Assembly: GCA_002314715.1 (NCBI GenBank)
Contig: DCGY01000008.1
Location: 11,968-75,967 of the forward strand
Reading direction: 5' to 3'
Source: Lachnospiraceae bacterium UBA1766
GTDB taxonomy: Bacteria > Bacillota > Clostridia > Lachnospirales > Lachnospiraceae
DNA length: 64,000 bases
Shown: piece after piece, positions 25,293 through 32,970 of the stretch
How the letters are laid out: every line of letters starts with the position of its first letter
How positions within the stretch are numbered: the stretch's first letter is position 1
The notes under the pieces: model-generated
What the model was told of the DNA's origin: nothing
The model's input: only the letters and a program-made list of their open reading frames with translations
Database searches by the model: none
Position numbers and translations under genes: made by a program

Positions 25293-26324
25293 ATGGAAAA
25301 GAAAAACATTGATTGGAGTAGTTTGGGATTTGGATATGTACAGACCGATTATCGTTATGTATCCAATTTTAAAAATGGAGCTTGGGATGAGGGTGTTCTT
25401 ACCCAGGACGCAAATATTGTGTTAAATGAGTGTGCAGGTGTATTGCAGTATGCACAGACCGTATTCGAAGGATTAAAGGCTTATACAACAGAAGATGGAA
25501 GAATCGTATGCTTCCGTCCCGACCTGAATGCATCTCGTTTGGAGGATTCCGCAAAGAGACTTGAAATGCCTGTATTTCCTCAGGATAAATTTATTGAAGC
25601 AGTTGAAAAGGTAGTTGCAGCAAATGCAGCATGGGTTCCCCCTTACGGAAGCGGTGCAACTCTTTACCTTCGTCCTTATATGTTCGGTAGCAATCCTGTT
25701 ATCGGTGTTAAGCCTGCAGATGAGTATCAGTTCCGTATTCTCTGTACTCCCGTAGGTCCTTACTTCAAGGGTGGCGCTAAGCCCATTACCATCCGTGTAA
25801 GTGATTTTGACCGTGCGGCACCGCATGGTACCGGTCATATCAAGGCAGGTTTGAACTACGCAATGAGCTTACACGCAATTGTATCCGCACATCATGAAGG
25901 ATTTGATGAGAATATGTATTTGGATCCTGCTACCAGAACCAAGGTTGAAGAGACCGGCGGTGCAAACTTCCTGTTCGTAACCAAGGACGGCAAGGTTGTA
26001 ACTCCTAAGTCCAGCAGTATCTTACCTTCCATTACCAGACGTTCTCTTGTTTATGTAGCAAAGGAATATCTTGGATTGGAAGTAGAAGAGAGAGAAGTTC
26101 TTCTTTCTGAAGTTCCGGATATGGCAGAATGTGGTCTTTGCGGTACTGCAGCAGTTATTTCTCCTGTAGGCAAGATTGTTGATCATGGCAAGGAAATCTG
26201 CCTGCCCAGCGGAATGACCGAAATGGGACCTGTTACCAAGAAGCTGTATGAGACTCTTACCGGTATTCAGATGGGTAGAATCGAAGCTCCCGCAGGTTGG
26301 GTTCACGAAATCAAAGTTGACTAG
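25293..26324 (+). CDS. ilvE: Branched-chain amino acid aminotransferase
   Basis: 343 residues, class IV PLP aminotransferase of the long eukaryote-like branch (starts with the extension WSSLGFGYVQTDYRYVSNFKNGAWDEG). It interconverts leucine, isoleucine and valine with their keto acids. GHIKAGLNYAMSLHA contains the PLP lysine region, and EETGGANFLFVTKDGKVVTPKSSSILPSITR, ECGLCGTAAVISPVG are family signatures. GAGGGAAAG precedes the ATG. The 91 bases upstream contain TTGACT and TATAAT but 14 bp apart, and no T-box leader. It is ended by its own terminator. Confidence 0.95.
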   Translation: MEKKNIDWSSLGFGYVQTDYRYVSNFKNGAWDEGVLTQDANIVLNECAGVLQYAQTVFEGLKAYTTEDGRIVCFRPDLNASRLEDSAKRLEMPVFPQDKFIEAVEKVVAANAAWVPPYGSGATLYLRPYMFGSNPVIGVKPADEYQFRILCTPVGPYFKGGAKPITIRVSDFDRAAPHGTGHIKAGLNYAMSLHAIVSAHHEGFDENMYLDPATRTKVEETGGANFLFVTKDGKVVTPKSSSILPSITRRSLVYVAKEYLGLEVEEREVLLSEVPDMAECGLCGTAAVISPVGKIVDHGKEICLPSGMTEMGPVTKKLYETLTGIQMGRIEAPAGWVHEIKVD

Positions 26325-26332
26325 GATTTTTG

Positions 26333-26366
26333 GAGCCGGAGCGTAATGCCCCGGCTCTTTCTTTTT
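26333..26366 (+). terminator. Rho-independent terminator after ilvE
   Basis: GAGCCGG (26333-26339) pairs with CCGGCTC (26351-26357), followed by TTTCTTTTT. Confidence 0.88.
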
Positions 26367-26382
26367 ATGCAGAGAGGAAAAC

Positions 26383-27432
26383 ATGAAGCAAAAAAAATAT
26401 TTGTTTTGCATTCTTGGTCTTGTGATGTGCCTGCTTCTGGGAGCCTGCGGGGATGGTAGCAGACGAATCATTTTTACCACCGGTTCCCAAAAGGATGAGG
26501 TATTCCGAATCAATAAGGAAATATGTCATCTTCCGGAGTTCTTGATTTATCTGACTTCTACCCAAAGACAATATGAGTCTGTGTACGGAGAGGAAATCTG
26601 GAATACAGAGTGGGATGGTTTCTCTTTGAAACAGAACGTGAAAGAGACGGTTCTTGAGAAGATTGCACAGCTAAAAACCATGTATCTAATGGCTAAGGAC
26701 CGGAAAATCCAGCTGACGGATGAGGAAGAGGAACTGGTAAATAAGGCAGCGGCCAGATATTGGAACAGTCTTAGCCAGGAAGAAAGAGACACCATGGCTC
26801 TTACGGAGAAAATCGTTAAGGAGCTGTACAAAGAGTATGCGCTGGCGGACAAGGTGTATCAGGAGATTATCCGAGATGTAAATCCGGAAATCAGCGATGA
26901 TGATGCCAGAACCGTTACCATTCAGCATATCGTATTTCATACCTACTCCAAGGATGCGGACGGGAACAAGGTGGAAATGACCGGCTCGGAAAAGAACACC
27001 CTCTATGAGGAGGCCAAGGAGGTACTTCGTCTGGCAACAGAAGAAGGAGAAAGCTTTACGGATTTGGCAGCCAAATACAGCGATGATCCTACGGTGACCT
27101 ATTATGTGGGAAAGGGAGATTTGGATATTTCCCTGGAAACCGTGGCCTTTCGTCTGGTACGGGACGAAATCAGTGATGTGATTGAATCTCCCAAGGGCTA
27201 TCATATTTTGAAATGCATTAACACCCTGGATCGGGAACAGACCGACGAAAACAAGAAGAAATTACTGGAAGAACGGAAAAAAGAGGCCTTTGGAAAGGAA
27301 TATGAAGCCTTCGTGGAAAAGCTTGTCCAGTCCCTCAATCATTCCGTGTGGGATAATGTGGATTTTATCCGGGTACAGAATCCCACCAACGCAGATTTTT
27401 TCCAGATTTACGGTCAGTTTTTTGAGGATTAA
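26383..27432 (+). CDS. PrsA-like peptidylprolyl isomerase lipoprotein
   Basis: 349 residues. Lipoprotein signal with cysteine C22 in LLLGAC. A SurA/PrsA-type N-terminal chaperone region is followed by a parvulin rotamase domain (about residues 180-290: TVTIQHIVFHTYSK, GESFTDLAAKYSDD, FRLVRDEISDVIESPKGYHILKC). It should be anchored on the outer face of the membrane and help fold secreted proteins. The C-terminal helix bundle continues to the end. Normal in length and order. It begins 17 bases after the ilvE terminator; its promoter is not obvious. Confidence 0.9.
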   Translation: MKQKKYLFCILGLVMCLLLGACGDGSRRIIFTTGSQKDEVFRINKEICHLPEFLIYLTSTQRQYESVYGEEIWNTEWDGFSLKQNVKETVLEKIAQLKTMYLMAKDRKIQLTDEEEELVNKAAARYWNSLSQEERDTMALTEKIVKELYKEYALADKVYQEIIRDVNPEISDDDARTVTIQHIVFHTYSKDADGNKVEMTGSEKNTLYEEAKEVLRLATEEGESFTDLAAKYSDDPTVTYYVGKGDLDISLETVAFRLVRDEISDVIESPKGYHILKCINTLDREQTDENKKKLLEERKKEAFGKEYEAFVEKLVQSLNHSVWDNVDFIRVQNPTNADFFQIYGQFFED

Positions 27433-27495
27433 AGCGGTTTATAGAAATTTAAGAAACCCCGAAATGCAGTATTTACGGGCATAAACGGTATTTTA

Positions 27496-27522
27496 TTAGC
27501 ACTCACGGTAAATGAGTGCTAA
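27496..27522 (+). promoter_or_regulatory. CIRCE element (HrcA operator) upstream of htpG
   Basis: A perfect match to the CIRCE consensus: TTAGCACTC (27496-27504), 9-bp spacer, GAGTGCTAA (27514-27522). HrcA binding here would repress transcription until heat stress. It lies just upstream of the htpG -35. Confidence 0.96.
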
Positions 27523-27528
27523 TTTTGT

Positions 27529-27558
27529 GTTGACTTTTCAAAATTGGGAGATTAAACT
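27529..27558 (+). promoter_or_regulatory. Promoter of htpG
   Basis: TTGACT (27529-27534), 18 bp, TAAACT (27553-27558); six bases after the CIRCE element. Confidence 0.65.
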
Positions 27559-27599
27559 GAAATTATCTTAAAAAGATCAAGAAAGGATCGTGATTTTTT

Positions 27600-29648
27600 A
27601 TGGCAACAAAAAACGGTAGTTTATCAATTAACAGCGAGAATATATTCCCGATTATCAAGAAGTGGTTGTACTCCGACCATGACATTTTCTATAGAGAATT
27701 AATCTCTAACGGTTGTGATGCAGTAACCAAGTTGAAGAAGCTGGACATGATGGGAGAGTATAGCCTTCCGGAAGGTTATAAGGCCCGTATCGACGTGATT
27801 GTGGATGCAGACAAGAAAACCCTTACCATCGTAGATAATGGTCTTGGAATGACCGCAGAAGAGGTTGAGGAGTATATCAATCAGATCGCTTTTTCCGGTG
27901 CAACCGATTTCATCGAGAAGTACAAGGATAAGAGCAACTCCGACCAGATTATCGGACACTTCGGTTTGGGCTTCTATTCCGCATTTATGGTAGCGGACGA
28001 AGTGCACATTGATACCCTTTCCTACAAAGAGGGTGCAAAGCCGGTACATTGGGAGTGCGACGGCGGTACCGAATATTCTATGGAAGAAGGTACCAAGGCG
28101 GAAGTCGGTACCAAGATTACCCTGTTCTTAAATGAGGATGTACTGGAATTTTGTAATGAATACAAGGCTCGTGAAGTGGTAAAGAAGTATTGCTCCTTCA
28201 TGCCCGTTGAGATTTATCTTTCCAAGGCAGATACCAAGGAAACCCAGATCATCAAGGAAAGCGAGAAGCTTGCAGATGATGTGGTGATTGAGGAGGTAGT
28301 TCCTGAGAAGAAAGAAGGCGAAGAGGAAAAGGACGAAGAGAAGAAACTCAAAATTCGTAAGCGCCCGGAACTGATGAACGAAACCACTCCTTTATGGGCA
28401 AAGCATCCCAATGACTGCACCAAGGAAGAGTACCTGGAATTCTATCGTAAGGTATTCCAGGATTACAAGGAGCCTCTGTTCTGGATTCATTTGAATATGG
28501 ATTATCCTTTTAATTTAAAGGGTATTTTGTACTTCCCTAAGATTAATATGGAATATGAATCCATCGAGGGTACCATTAAGCTTTATAATAATCAGGTGTT
28601 TATTGCAGATAATATCAAGGAAGTAATTCCGGAATTTCTGCTTTTGTTAAAGGGTGTTATCGACTGCCCCGATCTTCCTTTGAACGTTTCCAGAAGTGCA
28701 TTGCAAAATGATGGCTTCGTTAAGAAGATTTCCGAGTACATTACCAAGAAGGTAGCAGACAAGCTTGCCGGTATGTGTAAGACCGAGAAGGAAGAATACG
28801 ACAGATATTGGGACGATATCGGACCTTTCATTAAGTTTGGTTGCTTAAAGGATGATAAGTTCTGTGAGAAGATGAATGATTACATCCTCTTCAAGAATTT
28901 GGACGGTAAATATTTGACCCTTCCCGAGTGTTTGGAGACCAAGCCTGTGGATACCGAAGAAGCTGTGGATGAGAACGGTGAAAAGGTAGAGGCTGAGGTT
29001 GTTACCGATGAGGAGACCACCGAAGAAGAGAAGAAGGAAAAGGTTATTTATTACGTAACCGATGAACAGCAGCAGGGCCAGTATATCAGCATGTTTAAGG
29101 CTGCCAAGATGGACGCTGTCATACTTACACATAACATTGATCAGCCCTTCGTATCTCAGCTTGAGAGCAAGAATGAGGGCGTGAAGTTCATGCGTATCGA
29201 TGCAGATATCACAGATACCATGAAGAGCAAAACCTCCAAGAAAGCCCAGGAAGAACTGGACAAGCAGGCAGAAGAAGTGGGTGCAATCTTAAAGAAAGCA
29301 TTAAAGAATGACAAGCTTGCTGTTAAGGTTGAGAAGCTGAAGAATAAGAAGGTTGCTTCTATGATTACTCTGTCCGAAGAAAGCAGACGTATGCAGGACA
29401 TGATGAAGATGTACTCTATGCCCGGTATGGATATGGGTGCTTTCGGTGGGGAAGGCGAGACACTGGTACTGAACGCAAATCATCCTTTGGTTCAGTATGT
29501 GGCAGAGCATCAGGACGGCGAGAATGTAGAAATGATCTGCGAGCAGCTTTACGATTTGGCAAAGCTTCAGCATGCGCCTTTGGCACCGGAGGCTATGGCC
29601 AAGTTTGTAACCAGAAGCAATGATATTATGATGCTTTTGGCGAAATAA
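27600..29648 (+). CDS. htpG: Chaperone protein HtpG (Hsp90)
   Basis: 682 residues, full-length bacterial Hsp90. The GHKL ATPase domain shows YRELISNGCDAVTKLKK, DNGLGMTAEE and GHFGLGFYSAFMVAD. The middle domain has LNVSRSALQND and the C-terminal dimerisation domain follows. Two acidic insertions, around residues 237-255 (KKEGEEEKDEEKKLK) and 455-485 (EEAVDENGEKVEAEV onward), lie in places where Hsp90 proteins carry charged linkers. The upstream CIRCE puts it under HrcA, unlike the Bacillus subtilis gene. It is monocistronic with a UUCG-loop terminator 150 bases downstream. Confidence 0.96.
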   Translation: MATKNGSLSINSENIFPIIKKWLYSDHDIFYRELISNGCDAVTKLKKLDMMGEYSLPEGYKARIDVIVDADKKTLTIVDNGLGMTAEEVEEYINQIAFSGATDFIEKYKDKSNSDQIIGHFGLGFYSAFMVADEVHIDTLSYKEGAKPVHWECDGGTEYSMEEGTKAEVGTKITLFLNEDVLEFCNEYKAREVVKKYCSFMPVEIYLSKADTKETQIIKESEKLADDVVIEEVVPEKKEGEEEKDEEKKLKIRKRPELMNETTPLWAKHPNDCTKEEYLEFYRKVFQDYKEPLFWIHLNMDYPFNLKGILYFPKINMEYESIEGTIKLYNNQVFIADNIKEVIPEFLLLLKGVIDCPDLPLNVSRSALQNDGFVKKISEYITKKVADKLAGMCKTEKEEYDRYWDDIGPFIKFGCLKDDKFCEKMNDYILFKNLDGKYLTLPECLETKPVDTEEAVDENGEKVEAEVVTDEETTEEEKKEKVIYYVTDEQQQGQYISMFKAAKMDAVILTHNIDQPFVSQLESKNEGVKFMRIDADITDTMKSKTSKKAQEELDKQAEEVGAILKKALKNDKLAVKVEKLKNKKVASMITLSEESRRMQDMMKMYSMPGMDMGAFGGEGETLVLNANHPLVQYVAEHQDGENVEMICEQLYDLAKLQHAPLAPEAMAKFVTRSNDIMMLLAK

Positions 29649-29795
29649 GAAGCGATAACGGACTGAGCGGTTACCGAGAAAGCCGGGACACTAAGGAGTT
29701 GAGAAATTTGAGGATTTTGTGAAATACAAGAACTCTGAAAGCTATGCGACATTCCGGATGTTCCGTGAAACCAAAACATAAATGAAATAATTTTC

Positions 29796-29835
29796 ATGCC
29801 CATGAATATTTCGATATTCGTGGGCATTTGTTTTA
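29796..29835 (+). terminator. UUCG-tetraloop terminator of htpG
   Basis: ATGCCCATGAATAT (29796-29809), TTCG loop, ATATTCGTGGGCAT (29814-29827, one G-T pair), followed by TTTGTTTT. Confidence 0.88.
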
Positions 29836-29928
29836 GAGTATACTTTGCTATTTCATATATGTTTTTTCTGTTAGGAGTTGGATATGCTTTTGAGTTTCCT
29901 TTTGGTATATGTGTGAGTGACAGTTTTG

Positions 29929-30345
29929 GCATCGCGAACTGCATTGTTTCTTGTAAGCGATGCTTTTGCTTCGCGGGAACGATTTGCTGCATCGGGAAAA
30001 GCTAGATTTTCTTTTCTCGATGTATTGATTTGAAGATAGAAAGTATGCAAGCATCGGAATGAGTATTTTTCACTTTTCCCGATGCGTCAATTGCCTCTGG
30101 GGAAATAGGAAAACCATGTGAATGCCCCGGGAAATGAATTCTTCAGCCTTTCCGATGCATTTTAAGGTTTCTGCGATGGTGATCTGCATCGATTTCAGGG
30201 GGATTTTGATTTCTCGATGCCTATAATGGCTTATATACGAGATGAATGGCATCGAATAAAAGAATTCTATAAATTTCCGATGCAACTGTTTTGTTTTCAA
30301 CGATTAACATACATCGAAATTAGGAAAAAGTCTGTTCCCCGATGC
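29929..30345. repeat. Array of seven 35-nt inverted-repeat units (GCATCG-N23-CGATGC)
   Basis: Units start at 29929, 29989, 30051, 30124, 30186, 30249 and 30311 and are all exactly 35 nt long, with starts 60-63 nt apart (one gap is 73). Each begins with GCATCG (unit 4 degenerate, GCCCCG; unit 7 ACATCG) and ends with CGATGC (unit 2 CGATGT). Flanking bases extend the half-site to about TTTYYCGATGC, so the region holds 14 half-sites in alternating orientation, roughly every 29-34 bp, about three helical turns. The centres of the units and the 25-38-nt spacers are not conserved. Unit 2 can form a 13-bp hairpin, the others 6-7 bp. There is no credible coding frame. It lies between the htpG terminator and a strong promoter. 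Confidence 0.88.
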
Positions 30346-30446
30346 AAATAGATTGAATCGAGTAGTGTGGAGGGGAGTACTTTTTTGGAACGTCTTGAGA
30401 ACTTTTGTGTTACAAAAAGGCGTATGCTTACAATAGCCCCCCTTCA

Positions 30447-30475
30447 TTGACAGAATTCTATGAAGTCGTTATAAT
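30447..30475 (+). promoter_or_regulatory. Perfect sigma-A promoter
   Basis: TTGACA (30447-30452), 17 bp, TATAAT (30470-30475): the only full-consensus promoter noticed in the window. Predicted start near 30482. No coding frame follows for about 400 bases. Confidence 0.9.
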
Positions 30476-30481
30476 AACATA

Positions 30482-30724
30482 AAAGTTTAACTTTAGAGGT
30501 ATTGGATGTTAAGTGTGGTAAAGTAGTCCATGCAATGATTTTGCATGGGAGGACCAAATTCCATAGAGAATTTGCAGGGGTATTGGTGTGTTCCGATAGC
30601 CTTGGTTACTTATGCTTAATATCGTGGACATAATTAGAGGCTTGGTTTAAAAAACGAAGCGTTCGTAATATTCAGAAAATAACAAGATGCCATGATGTCT
30701 GGAATAAGATATCATGGCTCTTTG
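30482..30724 (+). ncRNA. Candidate structured non-coding RNA, class unknown
   Basis: Downstream of a perfect promoter, the sequence can fold with a closing stem GATGTTAAG (30505-30513) / CTTAATATC (30615-30623) and AAGTA/TACTT (30521-30525 / 30607-30611). The closing stem encloses three hairpins: CCATGCAA/TTGCATGG (30528-30548), AAATTC/GAATTT (30556-30573) and TATTGG/CCGATA (30581-30598). A 12-bp hairpin GCCATGATGTCT / AGATATCATGGC (30689-30718) followed by TCTTT may end it. No ribosome site or ORF of note. I do not recognise 6S RNA, tmRNA, SRP RNA, RNase P or a known riboswitch in it. The boundaries are estimates. Confidence 0.6.
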
Positions 30725-30740
30725 CGTATACGAAGCAAAT

Positions 30741-30822
30741 GCGGAAGTCACGAAGTGACGGCTCTGCGAGGCAGAGGGCATATGAGAGTAAAAAGGAAGG
30801 AAACCAAGCGACGCCGAAGGCG
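30741..30822. repeat. Run of mini-hairpins with three-base loops
   Basis: GTCAC-GAA-GTGAC (30747-30759), CTCTGC-GAG-GCAGAG (30762-30776) and CGCC-GAA-GGCG (30812-30822) lie between the candidate RNA and the MutS2-like promoter. Function unknown. Confidence 0.6.
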
Positions 30823-30823
30823 A

Positions 30824-30851
30824 TTGTGAATAAAAACTTGGACGTTATAAT
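30824..30851 (+). promoter_or_regulatory. Promoter of the MutS2-like gene
   Basis: TTGTGA (30824-30829), 16 bp, TATAAT (30846-30851). Confidence 0.7.
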
Positions 30852-30879
30852 GAAAAGTTGATTGAATGAGGATATTAGA

Positions 30880-32787
30880 ATGAATACAGAAAAACAAATT
30901 GAATTTGATAAAGTAAAAGAAATATGGGCGGAGCTGGCAATCACCGGTTACGCCAAAGATGTAATCGCAAACACCGGTGTAATCTTAAATGAAATGGAGC
31001 TTCGAAAGCAGTTACGGGATACCACCAACAGTCGTATGATGCTTGAAAAGCTTGGCACGCCGCCGTTTCAAAATGTGACGGAGATGAAGGAAATCCTAAT
31101 GCTGGCGCAAAGAGGAGATTGTCTGACACCTTATCAGCTGGAGCGGGTGGAGAAGGTGCTTGTGGTGGTGGAACGATTAAAGGATTATCTGGCCAGAGGC
31201 AAGCAATACGAGAACCCCATTGCCTACTACGAGGAGAACCTGGATGCATTGCCACAACTTCGGGAAGAGATTAATCGACAGATTCGAAATGAGGCAGTGG
31301 ATGATCGGGCATCCAAGGCGTTGTTTGAGGTGCGTACGCAGATGATGCGTACGGAAGAGGCAATGAAACAAAAGGCTGAGCAGATCATTCGAAACAACAA
31401 GGAATGTATGTCGGATACCTATTATACCCTTCGAAACGGAAGGATTTGTGTGCCGGTGAAGAAAGAATATAAGTTTCGAATTCCGGGAAGTACCATCGAT
31501 AAATCCTCTACGGGCAGTACTTTTTTTATCGAGCCGGTGGGAGTAGCAAAGCACTTTGAGGAGCTGCAGCTTCTTCGAATAGAGGAAGACAATGAGGTAT
31601 ACAAGATTCTTTATACTCTGACGGCTATGGTATCGGAGGCCATACCTTATATGGAAGAAGATATGAAAATGATTGAGAAGTTGGACTTCCTGTTTTCCAA
31701 GGGGAAGCTTAGCCTGGAGTTGGATTGTGTGGAGCCTGCCATAAATTTGGAACGAAAGATTGTCCTCCGGGAAGCCAGACATCCCTTGATGGACAAGGCG
31801 GTGAATGTTCCCCTGAATTTTGCCTTGGGAAGGACGGAACGCGGGATTGTGATTACCGGCCCCAATACCGGTGGAAAAACTGTGGCTATCAAAACGGTTA
31901 TGCTAAATAATTACATGGCCCAGTGCGGACTGCATGTGACCTGTAAAGAGGCGAACCTTTGTATGAACAGTAATTATTTGTGTGATATCGGTGACGGTCA
32001 GAATTTGCAGGAAAATTTATCTACCTTTTCGGCACATATCAAAAATGTATTGGATGTCTTACATGCCGTAAACAAAGAGAGCTTTGTAATCATGGACGAG
32101 CTTGGGTCCGGTACCGACCCGGCGGAAGGAATGGGAATCGCCGTGGCCATATTGGAAGAGCTTCGAAAGAGTGAAGCCAATTTCCTGGTGACCACCCATT
32201 ATCCGGAAATCAAGGAGTATGCCAAGAAAACGGAGCAGATTGTAAATGCCCGAATGACCTTTGATAAGGAAACACTGAGGCCTACCTATCAGATGATTAT
32301 CGGTGAGGCCGGAGAGAGTTGTGCCTTTTATATAGCGGACCGGTTGGGAATGCCGGCCCGGATGCTACAGACGGCAGTGGCGGCAGCTTACGGAGAAGAG
32401 GCTGTGTCGCTTTATCATTTCTCTAACGAAGCAATCTTGAATAAGCCGTCGGGGACGAAAATAGCAAAGGTAAAGAAAACCAAAAACCAGGCGAAGTATG
32501 CTACAGAGTATCAAATCGGAGACAGCGTTATGGTGTACCCGGATAAGAAAATCGGTATAGTATGTGAGCCCGTGAATGAAAAGGGTGTGCTTCGTGTGCA
32601 GATTGCGAGCCGAAAGATCTGGATCAATCAGAAAAGGGTAAAGCTGCATGTAAAGGCAGAGGACCTGTATCCGGAGGATTATGATTTCTCCATTATTTTT
32701 GATTCCGTACGGGATCGAAAGATTCATCATGATATGGAACGGAAGTATACGGAGGAAGTGATTGTGCATGAAAAGAAGGATTTGTAA
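30880..32787 (+). CDS. MutS2-like ATPase lacking the Smr nuclease domain
   Basis: 635 residues from the ATG at 30880 (GAGGA seven bases upstream). A helical lever region (about 1-290) precedes the ABC-type MutS ATPase: Walker A GPNTGGKT near residue 330, signature NLQENLSTFSAHI, Walker B FVIMDELGSGTDPAEG near 405, and the dimer-contact TTHYPEIKEYA. After it a beta-rich segment (QIGDSVMVYPDKKIGIVCEP) resembles the KOW-like part of MutS2. The protein stops there and has no Smr endonuclease domain, and it also lacks the MutS mismatch-binding domain. Bona fide MutS2 rescues collided ribosomes or suppresses recombination; here the role is open. Confidence 0.85.
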   Translation: MNTEKQIEFDKVKEIWAELAITGYAKDVIANTGVILNEMELRKQLRDTTNSRMMLEKLGTPPFQNVTEMKEILMLAQRGDCLTPYQLERVEKVLVVVERLKDYLARGKQYENPIAYYEENLDALPQLREEINRQIRNEAVDDRASKALFEVRTQMMRTEEAMKQKAEQIIRNNKECMSDTYYTLRNGRICVPVKKEYKFRIPGSTIDKSSTGSTFFIEPVGVAKHFEELQLLRIEEDNEVYKILYTLTAMVSEAIPYMEEDMKMIEKLDFLFSKGKLSLELDCVEPAINLERKIVLREARHPLMDKAVNVPLNFALGRTERGIVITGPNTGGKTVAIKTVMLNNYMAQCGLHVTCKEANLCMNSNYLCDIGDGQNLQENLSTFSAHIKNVLDVLHAVNKESFVIMDELGSGTDPAEGMGIAVAILEELRKSEANFLVTTHYPEIKEYAKKTEQIVNARMTFDKETLRPTYQMIIGEAGESCAFYIADRLGMPARMLQTAVAAAYGEEAVSLYHFSNEAILNKPSGTKIAKVKKTKNQAKYATEYQIGDSVMVYPDKKIGIVCEPVNEKGVLRVQIASRKIWINQKRVKLHVKAEDLYPEDYDFSIIFDSVRDRKIHHDMERKYTEEVIVHEKKDL

Positions 32788-32871
32788 GGAGAAACGAAGC
32801 ATACAATTCGCTTTACGATTTAGGAATTCTTCCTGCAAATCTCTCTTTCAGAAAAATCTTTCGGATACCTA

Positions 32872-32909
32872 TTGACAAATAATTTCAATATGATATCATA
32901 ATGATATCA
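32872..32909 (+). promoter_or_regulatory. Promoter with overlapping palindromic operator for the SPFH/RHH operon
   Basis: TTGACA (32872-32877), 16 bp, TATCAT (32894-32899). A perfect 9-bp inverted repeat TGATATCAT-A-ATGATATCA (32891-32909) covers the -10 and the likely start site. Its halves are two copies of the palindrome TGATATCA, as ribbon-helix-helix repressors often use, and the operon encodes one. The leader after it can form two small hairpins (CGACA/TGTCG 32919-32933; GTTCG/CGAAC 32939-32954). Confidence 0.8.
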
Positions 32910-32970
32910 AAACAATAACGACAGGAAATGTCGTGCTGGTTCGTGAAATCGAACAGGAAGGGGATTAGTT

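Noticed and set aside
29796..30300. Small open frames in the non-coding island (69 and 76 codons)
   Set aside because: One starts inside the htpG terminator, the other crosses the repeat array on the opposite strand; neither has a ribosome site or a recognisable product.
29929..30345. CRISPR array
   Set aside because: The 35-nt units share only their terminal hexamers, not full repeats, and no cas gene is in the window.
30482..30724. Assignment of the candidate RNA to 6S RNA
   Set aside because: Size and promoter would fit, but the fold is a multi-hairpin junction rather than a long rod with a central bubble, so I left the class open.
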